DNA from: Thunnus maccoyii | Taxonomy: Eukaryota; Chordata; Actinopteri; Scombriformes; Scombridae | Assembly: GCF_910596095.1 (NCBI RefSeq) | Contig: NC_056545.1 | Span: forward strand, 2,836,001 to 2,900,000 | DNA: 64,000 nt | Direction of reading: 5' to 3' | In this document: positions 48,468 to 62,900 of the stretch, one piece after another | Position numbering within the stretch: the first letter of the stretch is position 1 | How the letters are laid out: the number at the start of each line of letters is the position of its first letter | Notes under the pieces: generated by a model | What the model saw: only the letters and a program-made list of their open reading frames with translations | What the model was told of the DNA's origin: nothing | Database searches by the model: none | Made by a program: the position numbers and the translations under genes

Positions 48468-51400
48468 TCAGTCGACAGGAGCAGCCAGTACGGTGTCCAG
48501 GGCGCTCTGAGCCTCTTTAATCTGCTGCTGCAGTCTCTGCTTCATGGCCTCATTCTGGGCCTTCTTCAGCATGTCCTGCATGTCCCTGATGGCTGCTCGG
48601 TAGCCCGGGGCGTTGTGAAACACTCGGATGGCCTTGTCACCACTGCACGCCAAGAAGCGCCCACTAATGTCAAATCTAAGGTCGGTGATCTCCTCGCTGT
48701 GGACACCATGTAGCTCCTCCTCCAGCTGGCCACTGGCAGCGTTGTACAAAGCCACGTTAGAGCCGTCACTGATGGCCACCACCCGGCCGTCGGGAGACAA
48801 GGCCACCAGGCTCCCTTCAGATGATGCACAGGGAACTGTCTTCAGGAGGTAGGGATCCTGCTGCTTTTTGTACTCCACATCTGTATTCCACAGCTTCCAT
48901 GTACCGTCTTTGGAGACGGTGACCATTCTGAGAAATAAGATTAAAACACATGTCAGTGTTGTGCAGCGAAACACGACGGAGGCTGAGGACAGAGATTCTA
49001 CTAAATATACTAACCTTACATTACATCAACTCACAAATTAAACACATTATATCTCGTTTGTTTATTCCATACACAAACAAAAGTGTAAAAATAAGTTGTG
49101 GTTTTACAAAGGGTCACATGCTGGAACTATTTCTTGGCTACTGCAGTCTATAAAACTAACTAGACACAACGTGTTAATTTGTCACCTTTAAAAAAGTGTT
49201 TTAAGGTGCATATTTGTACTTTGTATAGAACCAGCCATTTCCCCCTTGTTTACAGCCTTTATGCAAAGATAAGCTAACATCTGCTGGCTCTCGCTATTTA
49301 ACATACAGACAAGAGAGATGTATCAATCTTCTCATCTAACTCTTGGCAAGAAAGCGATGAGTGTATTTTCCCAAATATCAACAAGATGCATTACTTGTGA
49401 GAGTCATTGGAAAAGGCGAATGCGTGAACTCCTGCAGAGTGGCCCTTCAGGTCAAAAGCTCGCGCCACCTCTTTGAACTCTCCTCCCTTCCCGAAGCAAA
49501 CCTCCCAGACCTTCACGTCAGGAGTGAAGCCACAGGACGCTACAAACCTGAGCACAGAGAAGGACAGCACAGACCATTACATCTCCACCTAAATGCCTGT
49601 GGATTTCAATCAGTGTTTTTCTGGTGTTTACATAATTTTAACTAATGATCCTCATACATATGCAGAAATGACTCACTTGAACATCTGTTACATTCATCCA
49701 TTTACTAAACAGGATACAACACAACCAACCTCTTATTTGGCAGAGCAAGAAATATGATACCTGGACTTTTATTTAAGAGAAAAAAATGCATCTAAAAAAT
49801 AAAATATTTACTCCTGCACTCTGTCAGTATAAAACAATTACAGAAGTGATGTTTCAGTCATAGATCTTCTTCATATGGCATTATAAGAGAATAATAACAG
49901 CAACTCAAGACATAAAACATAAAATTACAGTAAAAATCAATGATTACTTTAAATAAATATGTTCTTTCTTTTACATCTGGTATTGAGAAATTTCTTAAAA
50001 TTACAAAATAAGCTACTTTTCACAAATTGATTCCCTTTGTGGTAATGGAAATGGCTATGAATATGTAGTGGTTTTCAAATAGTAAAGCTCTTGCACTTCT
50101 TCACATTCGTCATGTATCATCACTGCATGAAAAAATGAAGCCCACTCTTTATTTAAATCAGACCATTGTGTTGGAGGGCTCCAGCAAAAAAAAAAAACCT
50201 CAGTGTTCTCAAGAAAAACAAGTTGAAACTGACTCAACTTTGACCAGAACATTGAGCCTGGGGTGTGAATACTTTTTTTTTTTTTTTAAAGAGCTCCCCA
50301 TTTGATCTTTCAGGTTGAAGGTTTGCAGTGTTGGAGGGGTGGGACTGACCTGCCACACGGGGAGACGGCAGCATAAGAATTGGTAATCTGGTTAGTGTTG
50401 ATAGAGGCCAGTACCTCTCCTTTCAGGTCCCAGATGTGGATGCTGGTGTCAGTGGAGGCGCTCATGATGAACTTGCCTGAAGAGAGGAAACACACAGTCA
50501 GCTTCACGCAACAAGTCTGTTAGACCAGAGACCACTGAAATTAAAAGGATATTGAACACATCTTTCATCACATATATTGATCAATTAGAGCTGCGACTTG
50601 ACGATTATTTTCATCATCGATGATTATTTGTTCAACTAATCATTTTGTCTATAAAATGTGAACAAAAATGTCATTCACAATTACTCAGAGCCCACAGGGA
50701 CGTCTTCAATTTGCTTGTTTCGTCTGAACAACAGTAAAAAAACGAAGATTTTTAATTTACTGTCACATATGAGAAAGAAAAGCAGCAAATCTTCACGTTT
50801 TCACTTAAAAAAAATGACTGAAATGATTATTTGATCATAAAAATAGTTGCAGATTAATTTTCTGTCTATCAACTAACCGATGTGGCTCTAAAGGCTATAA
50901 TCAATATTTTTATATTAGTAATGTCTGAAGTCACTATGTGTATGTGGAAGGGGTCGCTTGTAGTGACAAACCTAGAGAATGATCACTTACCACCACTCTA
51001 CAGTGTGTTTCAGCATCATTCAACTCCTCGTTTTTTTGGGGGGGGTTTTTTGGCCCATTATTTTACTCTTCTGGCTTTAAGCGACATGCTGGTGACCATA
51101 GCGGAGCATTTAGCGGCTAAAAGCAACACATTATTTTCTCAGGAGTTGGCGGAAACCTAAATGGAGCTTTAACGAGAGTGAATATTGGACTTACATTCAT
51201 CAGGTGGCCGTAAATACAACTCAAAATGCAAACAAGCTGAAAGCACAAGTGATTGAGACAGAAAGGGAGGGAGCGGCGATCAAGGAAGCTATCAAGTTAA
51301 CGACATAAACAAATTTAATTAGCTTATTCTTTTATTGCAGTTATGTACTGAAGTGGAAATAAACTTTAAACACTTTCCTAAAACGTTTGTTTTCTGTTGT

Positions 51401-54400
51401 CCTCAGGTCATAGTGCAACACATCACTCTAAATAAATTCAATCCCATAATTTGTGTTTACCACATAGTGACACTGAAAACATTAAGAGAAATGATGCACA
51501 GTATTTGAGCTCTTTTCTGTGATATGAGTATTCCACAGTAGTAGTCCATTCTGCTTAGGGAATTTTACTCATCCTATTCAGTCAGTTGTTTACGGGATGT
51601 AATGAAGTTTAATTATATAAAATGGTGTAATTCTTGTAACTTTCTGCAACATTAATCACGTCATGTTTTTTTGTAATACGTATATTTTCATTGTTGTGCC
51701 CTTTGTAAAATGTTCACTTTGAGAAAATGAAGACTGTGATAATTAGTCATGTGACTCAGATGTATTTATCTCAGCAGTTGTACTGAGCGAACCTGAAGAA
51801 GCTACAGGCGAAAAGTGTTGTTCGCTCTTAATAAAGTCACAGTAAAGTCATTACAGTGTGCGGTGGTTAATTTTGATTTTCACATTAAGAGAAATACTTT
51901 TTGTATTCTTGGTGCATTAAACACACAATAATAATAGAAAAGAAAAACTACAAATTCACACATGGCTTAAAAACACGTCAGGTGCTCTGTACCTGTCTCT
52001 GCAATGCCAATGTTGAGGATGCTGGCTTTGTGTTTCTGTGGGAAGTCCTCAGGAGCGGCTTTGAAGCTTAGAGAACCGTCCTCCTTTTTGATCATTTTGA
52101 AGATTCGAATAGTGTCTCCATTAGCCAACCAGGTGATAAACGCCCTGCAGTGAAAAGGTGAGAATCAGTTACTAGACAAATACAGATTTCTGCTCTGATT
52201 AAAATTAAAGGCCGACACACAACATCCTGGTACAGAGGATAATCTGTAAGTGTTTGTCAGGATTAACTCATAATAGGACAAAGGACAACAATAGACAACA
52301 AATCAAATCAAAACAACACTGGCAGAAAAAGTCTCTCTTTTAATCTCTTCAGTTTTAATCTAATCAGTCAAAGTACAAACTGTCTCCGTCTATCGTCCCA
52401 TTTAAATCCCTGATGAATTCAAGTCCACCTAATTATTAATATAATAACATTTTTATTTTTTCTGTTAGTTGTTTATCTATTTATTATAATTATTTAATTT
52501 CATCTGTTGTTTTTAAACGTGCTCTATTGAAAAAAAAAAAAAAAAAAGGTAAAATGTTTAAGACTCTACTTTTGGGTCTTAAACCCGTCAGACCTGATTT
52601 ACTTTACAACTAAACCTCTAATCATTATTTGGCTGAGTATTAATGCTGAAACAATTAGCCGATTCATTGATTGACAGGAGATTTGCCAGCTGACTAATCT
52701 TCAAGTCATTTATCAAACAAACATCAAAAATGATTTGATTCAAATGTGACGAGTGATCACTGTAAATACGTTAATGAATGTATACGTTTTCCAGCTATAT
52801 TGAATAGTACTGTTCACTATATGTATACTTGTGTTTGTTCAGTTTAACTTATCTAAGACCTGCAGACTTGACACTGACTAGCACTTCAGAACAGATATTA
52901 CACATCGTACAAGACATTAGATCGATCAACCATAGTAATAATGGACAAATTAATCAATAAGGACAGTTATTGTTAGATAGTTGTAGCTCTAATTGAGTTG
53001 GCTGGTGAGGAAGTGCTGTAGCTAACTCACTGTGTGTTTGATTAAGTCACATAAGGTCATTCTGTCATCGCTTCACTGAACTTTTCTTATTTTCTAAGTG
53101 CTGCTTGAGGTGTTGGACCTGGTTTAAAGGTTTAAATTAGACTCAGGTCTCGCTTAAGCTTAAAAAGCTTAGCATAGTTCTGATCTTCTTGGGGGTATTT
53201 GGGCGATGCTTTATGTCAGTGAGCTTTTGCACAAGTAAAGTAAGAGAGAGGGGGAGACCTGGAGTCCGGGCTGAAGCGAACCAGTGTCGCGTGATCCAGC
53301 TCCACATTAGCCCTCAGACACTTGTGTTCTCGCTCCAGGAAGTCTTTGGTGCTCCAGATCCGGACGGTGCGGTCGTCAGCACAGGACGCCAGGTACTTCC
53401 CGTTACTGCTGAAATCAAGGCACGTCACGTTCCCGCTGTGGCTCTGAGAAGCACATGCATACAAATATACACTTATTCGAAGAACGGCTTTTGGAGAAGG
53501 AGCCAAATTGAGGCATCGTTTTGTTTGACTGGGATGATGAAGCAGATGAATGCAACAGGAGAAGAGTAGTCTGATGAGAACAAGAACAACAAAAGAACAA
53601 GATTGTGCATCATCAGACGTATCCATTAAGGCTTATTTCTCATGTTAAATAGCAACTCCTCCTTCTACTACTGTCTGCACAAAGCCACTTTATTAGATCA
53701 GGTACTTAGGAAGATGGAGAGGTTTTACAGAGTCAGTGTGTGTTCCAGTTTACCTTTAGTGAGGCTGCCAACAGCGGATGGCTGAAACTATGCTGCGAGG
53801 CTTTCTCCTTACGGCTGCGCTGCTTCTCCTGCTTCGGCTTCTTGGACGCAGGGCCCTTCACAACATTGCTTTCGGCTGAAAGACAATACACAGTACTACT
53901 GAAGAAACTTTTCATTGTTGACACTACAGCATGACCAAAATTCTCAAGAATTCTGTATTTTTCGCTGTTGTAGAGGGTTTCTGACAGGACAACACGTAGT
54001 AGGTGATGGAAGCAGCAAAAATATGGATGTTACAGTTACTTGAGCTCTGAAGTAGTAACTACTAAGTAATGATTCACAAACATTTTTTGGCAGGGGTAGC
54101 TTAAAAAAAGTCTGTTCAATTAACCAGTAACAATGCTGAGAGTCAAGGATTTAAATGATATTATCAAGATAAAACTGCATTTTTCTTTTCACACGTTTGT
54201 TCTGATTGTTTTGTGCCAATGAAAAATTAAAGTTAAACCGTGTTTCACAGTTTCTACACACACACAAAAAAAGGTTCCTCTCTCCTGATTTATCATATTT
54301 TGAATGTCAAAACTCTGCCCATCTTGTTGTTTGAATACATTTTATTCTTACTTTCTTAACTAAATTAAGCAGCTTTATGGAGAGAGACCCAACATGGTTC

Positions 54401-55655
54401 ATACAGCTCACATAGGGTTATCAACAACAAAACTGAGTTGAAACAATAAAGGAATCTGAGGAACCCCACTTGGAGATTAACGTGCTCTTCAAAATACGTC
54501 CATGTGAAACATATTACACTGATAGAATAAGACTTTCATAATTAAATGTATTAAACTGATTCGTGGCAGCTTTCCCAGCATCAGAGCAGTCTTGTATATG
54601 AACTTGAAGTGATCTTTTCTGAATCTGAATCAGTTTTATTGGCCATTTAAGCATGCAAGGAATTTCACTCCAGTTTCTAGAGGCTCTCAATGTGCTTAAA
54701 GACAAGAACTCTTCAGAAAGATATAGATGGACAAGTCAAACAAAGATAATTCAACATAAACATCTCACTCAACACATACACACTCGCGCTCATAAACGTC
54801 CTTCATTAAATGTATTTCTTGCTTAATTTCAAGACATATTTCCTTTAACAATGGGACAGTTTATATGTACTCGATCTGTGTCTTTTCTCACATTGAATCT
54901 TTGTACTCCAGGAGCACTGCTAGACGTCGCTGTGTAGTAGTTTTTATGTATGTAAGGATGTATGCCTTGTGCAGACCATGTTTGACCATGTGAATTGCTT
55001 TTTTTCTTCCTAGTATGCATGTTTCTTTTATTGTGTATGTTAAGTTTTGGGCACAGTGCAAACAAATTTCCCTCTGGGAAATCAATAACGTTAATCTTAA
55101 TCTCATACATATAGAAACAAGAAGAGGACAACATACAATCCCTATATATAAAGGTGAAATCGTTTCTGCAGACTGTAAACAGGATACAAATAGTTCAAAG
55201 ATGTGAAAGGAGGAGTGCTGAAATACATATTGAATGGGTAGTTACTGAATATAGGTGATTATGTATACAGCCTACTCAAATATATATTTAACATTTAATG
55301 GATGATATGTAAAGATGTTATTGCACATTTTGTATTTTAAACTAAATATAAATGTATATAAACTGAAGGTACGGATGATGTTGTGGTGTGTCTTGTGAGG
55401 AGTGGTAGCTCAGAGAGGTCAAACTAAGACTGACAATACCTAATCAATTTTTAATCCATGTTTTCATAATTAATAGCCAATTACTAGTCAAAAAGCAGTG
55501 ATCCTATTGGTCTGTTAATAGAACCTTTGCTGATTGGCCAATGACAGGTAACAGTAGCCGAAAAGTTGCTTCAGTTTCTACTATTCGCTCTGTTTGCGTG
55601 AATGAGCACCTGTACATACTTTGTTATCAATGAATGAATGAATGAATATATGAGA

Positions 55656-55730
<75 letters not shown>

Positions 55731-55924
55731 TGTGTATGTTGGTGAGTCACCGCTTCACTGGTTAGCTACAGTTTGCGTTAGCTTGTATTGCTCTTACCGG
55801 CAAACTCCGCCGCCTGTTCCGTTTCCTCTCTCAGTTCTTCTTTCCGTCTTCCCACCGCGATGGCAACCAGGATAACCAGTGCACCCAGTAATAAAGTCAA
55901 CGCTGCCAGTGCGGATACATCCAT
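48468..55924 (-). CDS. tbl2: TBL2, transducin beta-like 2 (ER WD40 protein), complete
   Basis: Seven coding exons on the minus strand: 55924-55798, 53875-53754, 53443-53259, 52144-51993, 50476-50350, 49547-49395 and 48927-48468. All have GT-AG sites and consistent phases, giving 441 aa (human TBL2 has 447). Residues about 4-25 form an N-terminal membrane anchor (ALAALTLLLGALVILVAIAV). A basic linker KKPKQEKQRSRKEK lies at 54-67. WD40 repeats run from about 84, including SHSGNVTCLDFSSNGKYLAS, SADDRTVRIW-type, FIMSASTDTSIHIWDLKGE and RMVTVSKDGTWKLWNTDVEY. The C-terminal helix is MKQRLQQQIKEAQSALDTVL. In mammals TBL2 sits in the ER membrane and binds phosphorylated PERK during ER stress. The gene lies in tandem with POM121, and both map to human 7q11.23. 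Confidence 0.95.
50582..50890. repeat. Teleost dispersed repeat in TBL2 intron, copy 1
   Basis: The ends are GAGCTGCGACTTGACGATTA and, inverted, AGAGCCACATCGGTTAGTTG. The interior block ATAAAATGT and the CTGAACAACAGT region recur at 57655-57905. Confidence 0.7.
51760..51885 (+). repeat. Dispersed repeat fragment in TBL2 intron
   Basis: GCGAACCTGAAGAAGCTACA, then CGAAAAGTGTTGTTCGCTCT and a run of near-repeats AAAGTCACAGTAAAGTCA. The pattern resembles 3' tails of fish retroelements. Confidence 0.45.
52635..52990. repeat. Teleost dispersed repeat in TBL2 intron, degraded copy
   Basis: GCTGAAACAATTAGCCGATT and ATTGATTGACAGG, then AATTAATCAATAAGGACAGT and GTTGTAGCTCTAATTG, look like the outer parts of the same family as 50582-50890. 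Confidence 0.5.
54600..55115. repeat. LINE/SINE tail-like sequences in TBL2 intron 1
   Basis: CTGAATCAGTTTTATTGGCC with AAGGAATTTCACTCC (about 54626-54675) and CAAATTTCCCTCTGGGAAAT with CAATAA (about 55064-55088) match common fish retroelement 3' tails. There is no coding part. Confidence 0.5.
55631..55735. repeat. Compound microsatellite in TBL2 intron 1: (TGAA)n (TG)n (AG)n (TG)n
   Basis: (TGAA)4 lies at about 55631-55646, (TG)n at about 55654-55678, and a long (AG)n at about 55678-55728, then TGTGTG. The purine tract starts about 65 bp from the exon 1 splice donor. Confidence 0.95.
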
Positions 55925-56010
55925 ATCGAAAGTTTTGTGCCACGTCTTTTGCACCGCTAACGTCTACTTGGTTGCCACACTACCGGGGCAGTGCGCATGC
56001 GCCAATACTT
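55925..56010 (-). promoter_or_regulatory. TBL2 promoter: NRF1 site and CCAAT
   Basis: TGCGCATGCGCC (55992-56003) is a palindromic NRF1 site about 70 nt upstream of the ATG, overlapping CCAAT (56002-56006). No TATA box is present, as expected for a housekeeping gene. Confidence 0.7.
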
Positions 56011-57654
56011 AAAAGCAGCTTACAGGCGCATTATCGCCACCTACTGGACTGGAGTTTGGAGCAGTGTGTAGGCACAAAATAAAAACTAAATTCTCTTTGC
56101 TAAATCTATTTCTTTTTAAGTGTTTAAATGACTATAAACTTTTCAAGCAGATTGCTTAAAGATCCAGGCAGGTTTAAGATATATATAAAAATATTCTGCT
56201 TGGAATAATAATTTGTGTTCAATATGGTTTTTCCACAAAAAAAAAAGTCCAGTTACTTCATTAAAATCCTTAAAATGGTGTCTCATTCTTCTCCCTCATT
56301 GAAAAATTCAGCAACTATAAATATCGTTCATTTCAAAAGTTTAACTGCTGGACACAAGATGTCTCCTGCTTTACTGTTAAGTCCATGCTCAGTGTTTGTG
56401 CACCGGAGGCTTCAAGTTTCCTCGTCACACTTGTGTAAAGTGAATGCTGGACTACGATTACGCCCCTTAAACTCAGATTTTCAATGAGCTCAAATAAATT
56501 TTCCACTTTGAGCAGATTGAAGCGAAAACAGCCTTCTAGTGTCAAACTCTGCACAAACATCATCCTGCACAGTGAAGCTCAAACATCCAACTGAAGTCAC
56601 AAGAAGCAAAACACATCTTTGACTGGGGGGGGGGGTTAAGTATATGTTCACAATTTTTCAAGTCTTTCTTAAAACAATATTAAGGTTCCCAAATGGACAC
56701 TGCAAGTTCATACTGGCCATTCGGAGATCCCTTCATAATGCACTTACAGTGTACAGAAATGTATTTAAAATTTTATCTAAAGCTAATATGAAGCTTCAGC
56801 GTCCAAATGAGTCAAATCAAGTAGATATCTTTCAACGTTAGTCTTTTTAGTGCCGAAATCCCTTTTTTTGTTACTATACTTCCACCACAGCTCACCAGGG
56901 AAACACAAAGAGGGAATTTGATGCTAAAAAGACTGTAAATGTGGCAGATATCCACTTGATATGACTAACTCAGACTGCTGAAGCCTCATATTATCTTCAA
57001 ATAATCTTTTAAATACATTTTTGCACAAAACAAGGAATGTTTGTGGATTTTGCCCTTATCACTTACATTACAACCTGTCATATGTGTTCATATGGGCACC
57101 TGATTTTTTTTTTTAAAGACAGACTTGAACAATTGTGAACATATCCTTTAAAATAATATCAGGATTTGCCTCCTTTACTGCTCCTCATCAGACACTACGT
57201 ACCAGTAGCACATTCTGGCTGTATGCATACTCTACTTCAGTGTTCAAGTGTTTATTTGAGCCCTGTATGTCCCAATCTCAGACAGCTTTTATACAGCCGC
57301 AACCCTGTTTTATTATTGTCCCAGTATTCTTACCACACTTTTTTAAAATCTACAATACACTGAGGGTCGAATACTGCAGCACCTGTGCACCGAGTCTCAA
57401 TATTCTTCTGAATATGAATACTTTGTCAAGAAATAATTGTTACTGCTCTCAATGTAGGTGTCAATTCCTCCTTCAGTTACAGCATCATGAGTAATCAGAG
57501 AGGTGTAGCTGATAATGAAACTGTAGGAGTTTTAAGTTACAAATCTCTCTCTCTCTCTCGCTTGTTTTGCTCCCACCACTCCTCCGAGATGGCCGTTGTG
57601 GTTTGTGAGCTCGGTAATATTTTTTTTCTTGATTGCAGGTCTTGTGTCTACGGC
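56011..57654. other. Spacer between TBL2 and POM121
   Basis: No gene is recognised. It may include distal POM121 3' UTR. Confidence 0.45.
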
Positions 57655-57905
57655 AGCAATTGACGATTATTTTCATTATCGATTAATCTGTTGATTATTT
57701 GCTATAAAATGTCAGAAAATGATTAGAAAATGTCTTGTTTTTCCCTGACAACAGTCCAGAACCCAAAGATATTCAGTTTACCATCACAGAGGATTAAGAG
57801 ACGAGAGAATATTCACATTTGAGAAGCTAGAACAAGAGGATTTGGACTTTTTTTTTTTTTTTTTTTTAAACTGGCTAAAATGATTATCAAAATAGTTGGA
57901 GCTCT
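57655..57905. repeat. Teleost dispersed repeat, copy 2 (partner 50582-50890)
   Basis: Shares ACGATTATTTTCAT and CTATAAAATGT with the copy in the TBL2 intron. A T-homopolymer lies at about 57850-57868. The end reads AAAATAGTTGGAGCTCTAC. Confidence 0.7.
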
Positions 57906-59942
57906 ACGTGTGTCGACATCATTCCAGTAGTTACCCTCCATGACTGAGGTTGGGGTAAAGTTGGTTTGAGGTTAAGTATTGTAGAAAATGACTGGTCTGG
58001 GACATGTTTGGGCCCAGGCTAAGGTAAGGTGAAGCACAAATATTGAATTTTCACAGCAAACATTTTGACTTGTCATAGTAGAAAATCCTTTTTGTGTTAC
58101 TGAAATATGTCTTCTTGTTTTTTTTTAATGTTTGTTATACAGCAATCCCATATGAGATGAGCCAAATGTTTGGTATGACACAGAAACAACAAGATAAAAA
58201 CGACTAGAGGTGTCTGATTTGTTGTAATATCATGCTCAGTAGCCAGACATACCTACAAGTGGCTGCTATTAATGTAAAAGTAAAGGCCATCAGAAATGAC
58301 AACCGTGCGACCAACCAGTCGGTGGGTCTGTTCTAAGTAACTCCATACTGCACAATAACTGTATACTGTTTACAGTTAGAAAAATAGAAGAATGGGATAA
58401 CAATCTTAAAGTGTTCATGTGTTCTTGTTGGAACATCCACATCCAAATTCAGTTTTTATTAATTCAAAGTTAACTAATCGGGAAAAAAAAAACTGCATCA
58501 GACACTGCTCACTTTTCACAAGAAGTGATTCTTACTGAGAACAGAAAAACTTTTGATAAAATACCTTTGAGTGATGACATCAATAGATTTACCGCCATGT
58601 TTGCTTAACAAAACTCCACAATTCATTGTGCAATTATGATTACAAAAATCCCTGCATCATAGTGAGATTTTCTGTAATTACCAAGCAGATAAGGGCTTCC
58701 TATTTTTACTAAATCTGATGTTACATTAATGTGCTGTTGTCTACTCTAACAGTGATGCTTCAAAGGTGGGAAAATGGAAAATGTGTTGCTGTGTAGATGT
58801 TTAAAACTCACTATTTATTAAGATACATCTGCATTAACAGTAGTTGAAAGAGAAAACCTTATGAACAAAAGCCTGACTTATCATCAATCCTATTAGATTT
58901 GATATTACTCAGTGAATTAACAAGGATTCAGTGCCTGGGAGTAAAGAGAGGTAGTCTGGCACAAACAAACACATCTCAGGATTTAAAGATGAAATAAAAG
59001 GTCACAGATTATTTTCACAGGCATGAAGTTGAGGAATTGGCTTTGGTTTGTCAGAACAAGTCAAGAGTAATCATCCTAATCATATACTGACCTGCTAATT
59101 ACATCAGTGTTGGCAATCACTATTTAAAAAAAAAAAGGAAGAAAAAAAACAAAAAAAGGCCGTCCATACGAGGACTTTGGGAATGCTTGCAATCACAGAG
59201 TATGAAACAAGAACACAAGGGTCTGCACTAACTACAGTAACAATCAGAGACATTTACTAAGTTGCCCTTTAAGTGCAGAAACACATCATTCATTTACAGG
59301 GTCAGAGAGCCAATTAAAAAAATAATTTAAAATGCAAACGTCTCATAACTTTACATTTACACTGCAGCGTTGTGTACCTTGAGCATGTGTCCTCATCTGA
59401 ATCAACACATTTCACACACATTTCGCTCTATTTAGATTCATTAAGAGAATGTACTCAAATCTTCGGTAACATACAAACCAACAAGCACTTCATGTAAAAA
59501 AATAAATGTTTGAGCCGAGGCTCCATGTCTTTGCCTGACTCAACTTTCTCTTTAAGACGAACCAATGGGAGTGTCCATGTACTGTAAAGGAAAAGAGAAC
59601 TTTGGATATGCTTTTGTTCAGAATCAAACTATTCAATCGTCTTTTCTCTCTTCAAGTATAGTACATTGTTATGGATCCTATCTCCTCATCGCTACATTCC
59701 CTCGCTGGGTCATGTAGTCATCCAGGCAGCATGAACTCAGCAAGCTGGTGCGCTCTTTCCAACTCCTCTGCAAACACAATGTTTCGGGCCAGCACAATCC
59801 AATGGAGGAGGGAAGGAAGCAGAGGGCATGGTGGCAGCCTGGTTTGGGGATGTTGGGCTTAGAACAGAGCAATGTTACCCAGATTAGCCATTGCAGCAAC
59901 AGCTTAAGTCCTCTGAAAGGTTTGTAGGACGCGAGTAGCAGG
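57906..59942. other. Probable POM121 3' UTR and spacer
   Basis: The sequence directly after the POM121 stop (decreasing coordinates) has no repeat for some distance. Possible AATAAA signals on the minus strand are near 58811 and 58455. The end of the transcript cannot be fixed. Confidence 0.4.
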
Positions 59943-62900
59943 TTACTTCTTCCTGTTGTGTTGCCTCCGCGCCTGCAGCCTCTGCCGTGCTCCAGATGGC
60001 TTCGATCCAGCCCCGATAGAGAAGGAGGGAGTCGCTGGAGACCCTGATAATGAAACACACAGGACATGTTAAGACGTGTCACTTCTAAGGAATGAAATTA
60101 ACATTTCTTTCTGATCTCTCTACCTGTAACATTTTAATAGAAATATCTATTTCTGGTTGATTCAAATCACAATTTTCCAAGATGATTTGCCTGAAACAGC
60201 CATTGCAGACATAAACTTTGTGCTGCACATCTTTGCAGAGCATCTCCACTGCATGGCATCTGTCTGTCTGCCAAAATGGAAATTACACTAGACCAAAAAA
60301 CAATAAAGCAGCACCAGACTCTTGTCTGCTTTGGGAGTGATTTAGCTGACTTCCTTTGCATTCAATATGAGAGCTGAGAGTGTCAGAGCTTGGAGAAACA
60401 GGTTGAGTATTGCACTATTCTGTTCTCCTTTCTATAGATTGCTCTTACTATTCTCATTGAAGTTAGGGGATTTTAAAACAGAACTGGGTTTGTAACATTA
60501 GTAGACTGCTGTGCTTTTATGCTTTGTTGCTCTCTGAACTATGATGCAAAAAAGAAAAATGCAATGCTTCGACTCAAATTGAGGGCTCCTCGACTGATGA
60601 TTCCAACTGTCAGTGTTTAGGGATCAAGAATGAGGGAGTGATGCGAGGATCAGGGCCCAAATCCTCAGTTACAAATGCATAGCATGCAACAGCAACCCCA
60701 AAACACTCTTTACACTGTTTAACCAATTTAGTCCACTTTAATCATGCCAAACTCTGAATACATGCGTGTGGTCCTGCTTGGTGTTTGGACTGACAGCGGC
60801 CAACTTGTGATGTGTCCTCCCCTGTATCAAGATGGCTTGCACTGAGCACATGTGGCAACTAGAGAGAAAGCGCCGATTCTGTCTCAGTCTATGCGGCTCT
60901 CTGTACTTTTGTAGCTTCTAGCTGAATTTTGGAGTTATGTTTCACTGCTACATTCCTGTCAGTACTTGCAGATATCAGCCTTATAACGGTTTACTGATCA
61001 CCTTCAGACGTATCAGTGTTGCAAGAGACATGAAAACTAGCACACCTCAAAACCTTCCTCAAAATCTTGTAACCATGTTGCGCTGTGGAAAAACACTTGG
61101 CATGTCAGCACAGCTTGAATAGTCACCGTAGCTCATAGCTCAGCTCAACGTATTGCATCGTCACCCCTTAAAAACAGCATTAATGACCTACCAAAAGGAA
61201 CAGCATTGAAGCCTTGGGGAGTTCCAGGACTTCCAAAGGGAATTGGACCAGCAGCACTCTGGCCGAAGGATGGTGTAGATGTCCCTGCAGAGAAAGTAAC
61301 ACATAATTTGAAACTAGCAAGCCGAGCTGAGTGAATAATCACCAAACCATTTCAGAAGTCATCTGTGGAAGCATTCTGAATTTAGCAAACTATGATTGAG
61401 CAAAGGAAATAACTCTGTCCATAGTGTGATTCACTTCAAAAGATCAGCGGACATACAGCGTTGTGGATGACAGGTTTCCAATTTCCCTATTAAACATTTC
61501 TCAATTTTCATATGAGCAGAGGGTTTTTTGATAAATTGGTTTGGAGCTACATCTTCCTTATTATCATTCAGACTGGTTCTCATTCTCGTACAGGCAGCAG
61601 ACTGCAACCAAATTAATGAATCACGAGAAAGATTCCCACCGGTATTTATTAATCATAGCTTCTGTTCACGAATATGATAGCAAAAGATGTTCCAAATGCA
61701 TGTGAGTGGTCAGACAGTTTCTGTGTGAACAGGGAACCCTTTGCTGGCCCAGAGGATTTGACCATCAAATATGTGTTTTTAACTCTTTAAGAAATCTCAA
61801 TGCAGAACCTGCTGTAGCTGGGTTGAAAATATAAACAAGCAGAACAAAACAGATGTCTTCCTTCCTTACCAAAAGCTGGTTTGTCAGTAGCAGCAGCCCC
61901 AAAGTTGAAGCCTCCCATCTGTGGTGCAGGATTATTGGAGACTGGTGTTCCAAACTGGGGACGTGGCATGCCACCACCAAAGTTAAATCCAGTGGATGCT
62001 GGCTGAGCAGGGCCGGGGGGAGCTTGCTGAGGAGCAGCACTGCCAAACGCGAAAGAGGCTGAAGAGGAGCTCTGAGTCTGGGTTGCTGCACCGAAGCTCG
62101 GAGGAGCTAAGGGAGCAGCTGAGGGAACAGCCGAGGGAGCAGTGGTGCCACCAAAACTAAAACCAGTCGAGCCAGCTCCAAATTTTGGTTTAGCTGGGGT
62201 CCCAAAGCTGGATGCTGTGGTGGAAGCAGGTGCCCCAAAATTGAAAGGGGCCGGGGCAGGGTTAGAGGCAGGTGTGGATGTTACTCCACCACCTCCAAAG
62301 GTGAACGGTTTTGGCGGTGCTGCTGTGGAGCTGAAGGTCGACTGCGTTGCTGGCGCTTCAAACGTCGGCTTTCCAAAATTGAACGTGGACTGGGTGGTGG
62401 GGGGAGCAGTGGTGGAGGCTGTGTTGGCCATGGCAAAAACTCCAAATGAAGCAGTGGTTGTGTTCTGGCCGGGTGGTGCCTGGCCAAAGGGGAATGCCTT
62501 CTGGCTGGCAGCTTGAGCGTCCGGCTGTGTAGCACCAAAGGTGAAGGTGCCGTTGCTGGAGGTTGTGGTAGGAGCGGTGAGGGGAGCTGCAGCTGCAGCG
62601 GTGGTGGTAGCAGCTCCAAACTGAAATGTGCCCGCTGCAGCAGAGGCTTGCGCTGGGGCTGAGCTCGTACTTGTCGTTGATGGCGTAGACCAGTTTCCGA
62701 AAAGGGATTTTACTGCTGACTGGGCTGCGGGCTGCGTGGTGGTGATGGAGCTGGTGGAGGCTGTTCCAGTGGGGGTGTTGGTCAAGCCAGTGAAAACTGA
62801 TGGTGCAACTGTGGTGCTGCTTGTTGACGCAGCAAACAATGAGGATGTACTAGTTGAGGAAACTGTAGATGATGGGTTGATGGTTGTGAGGGATGGAGGC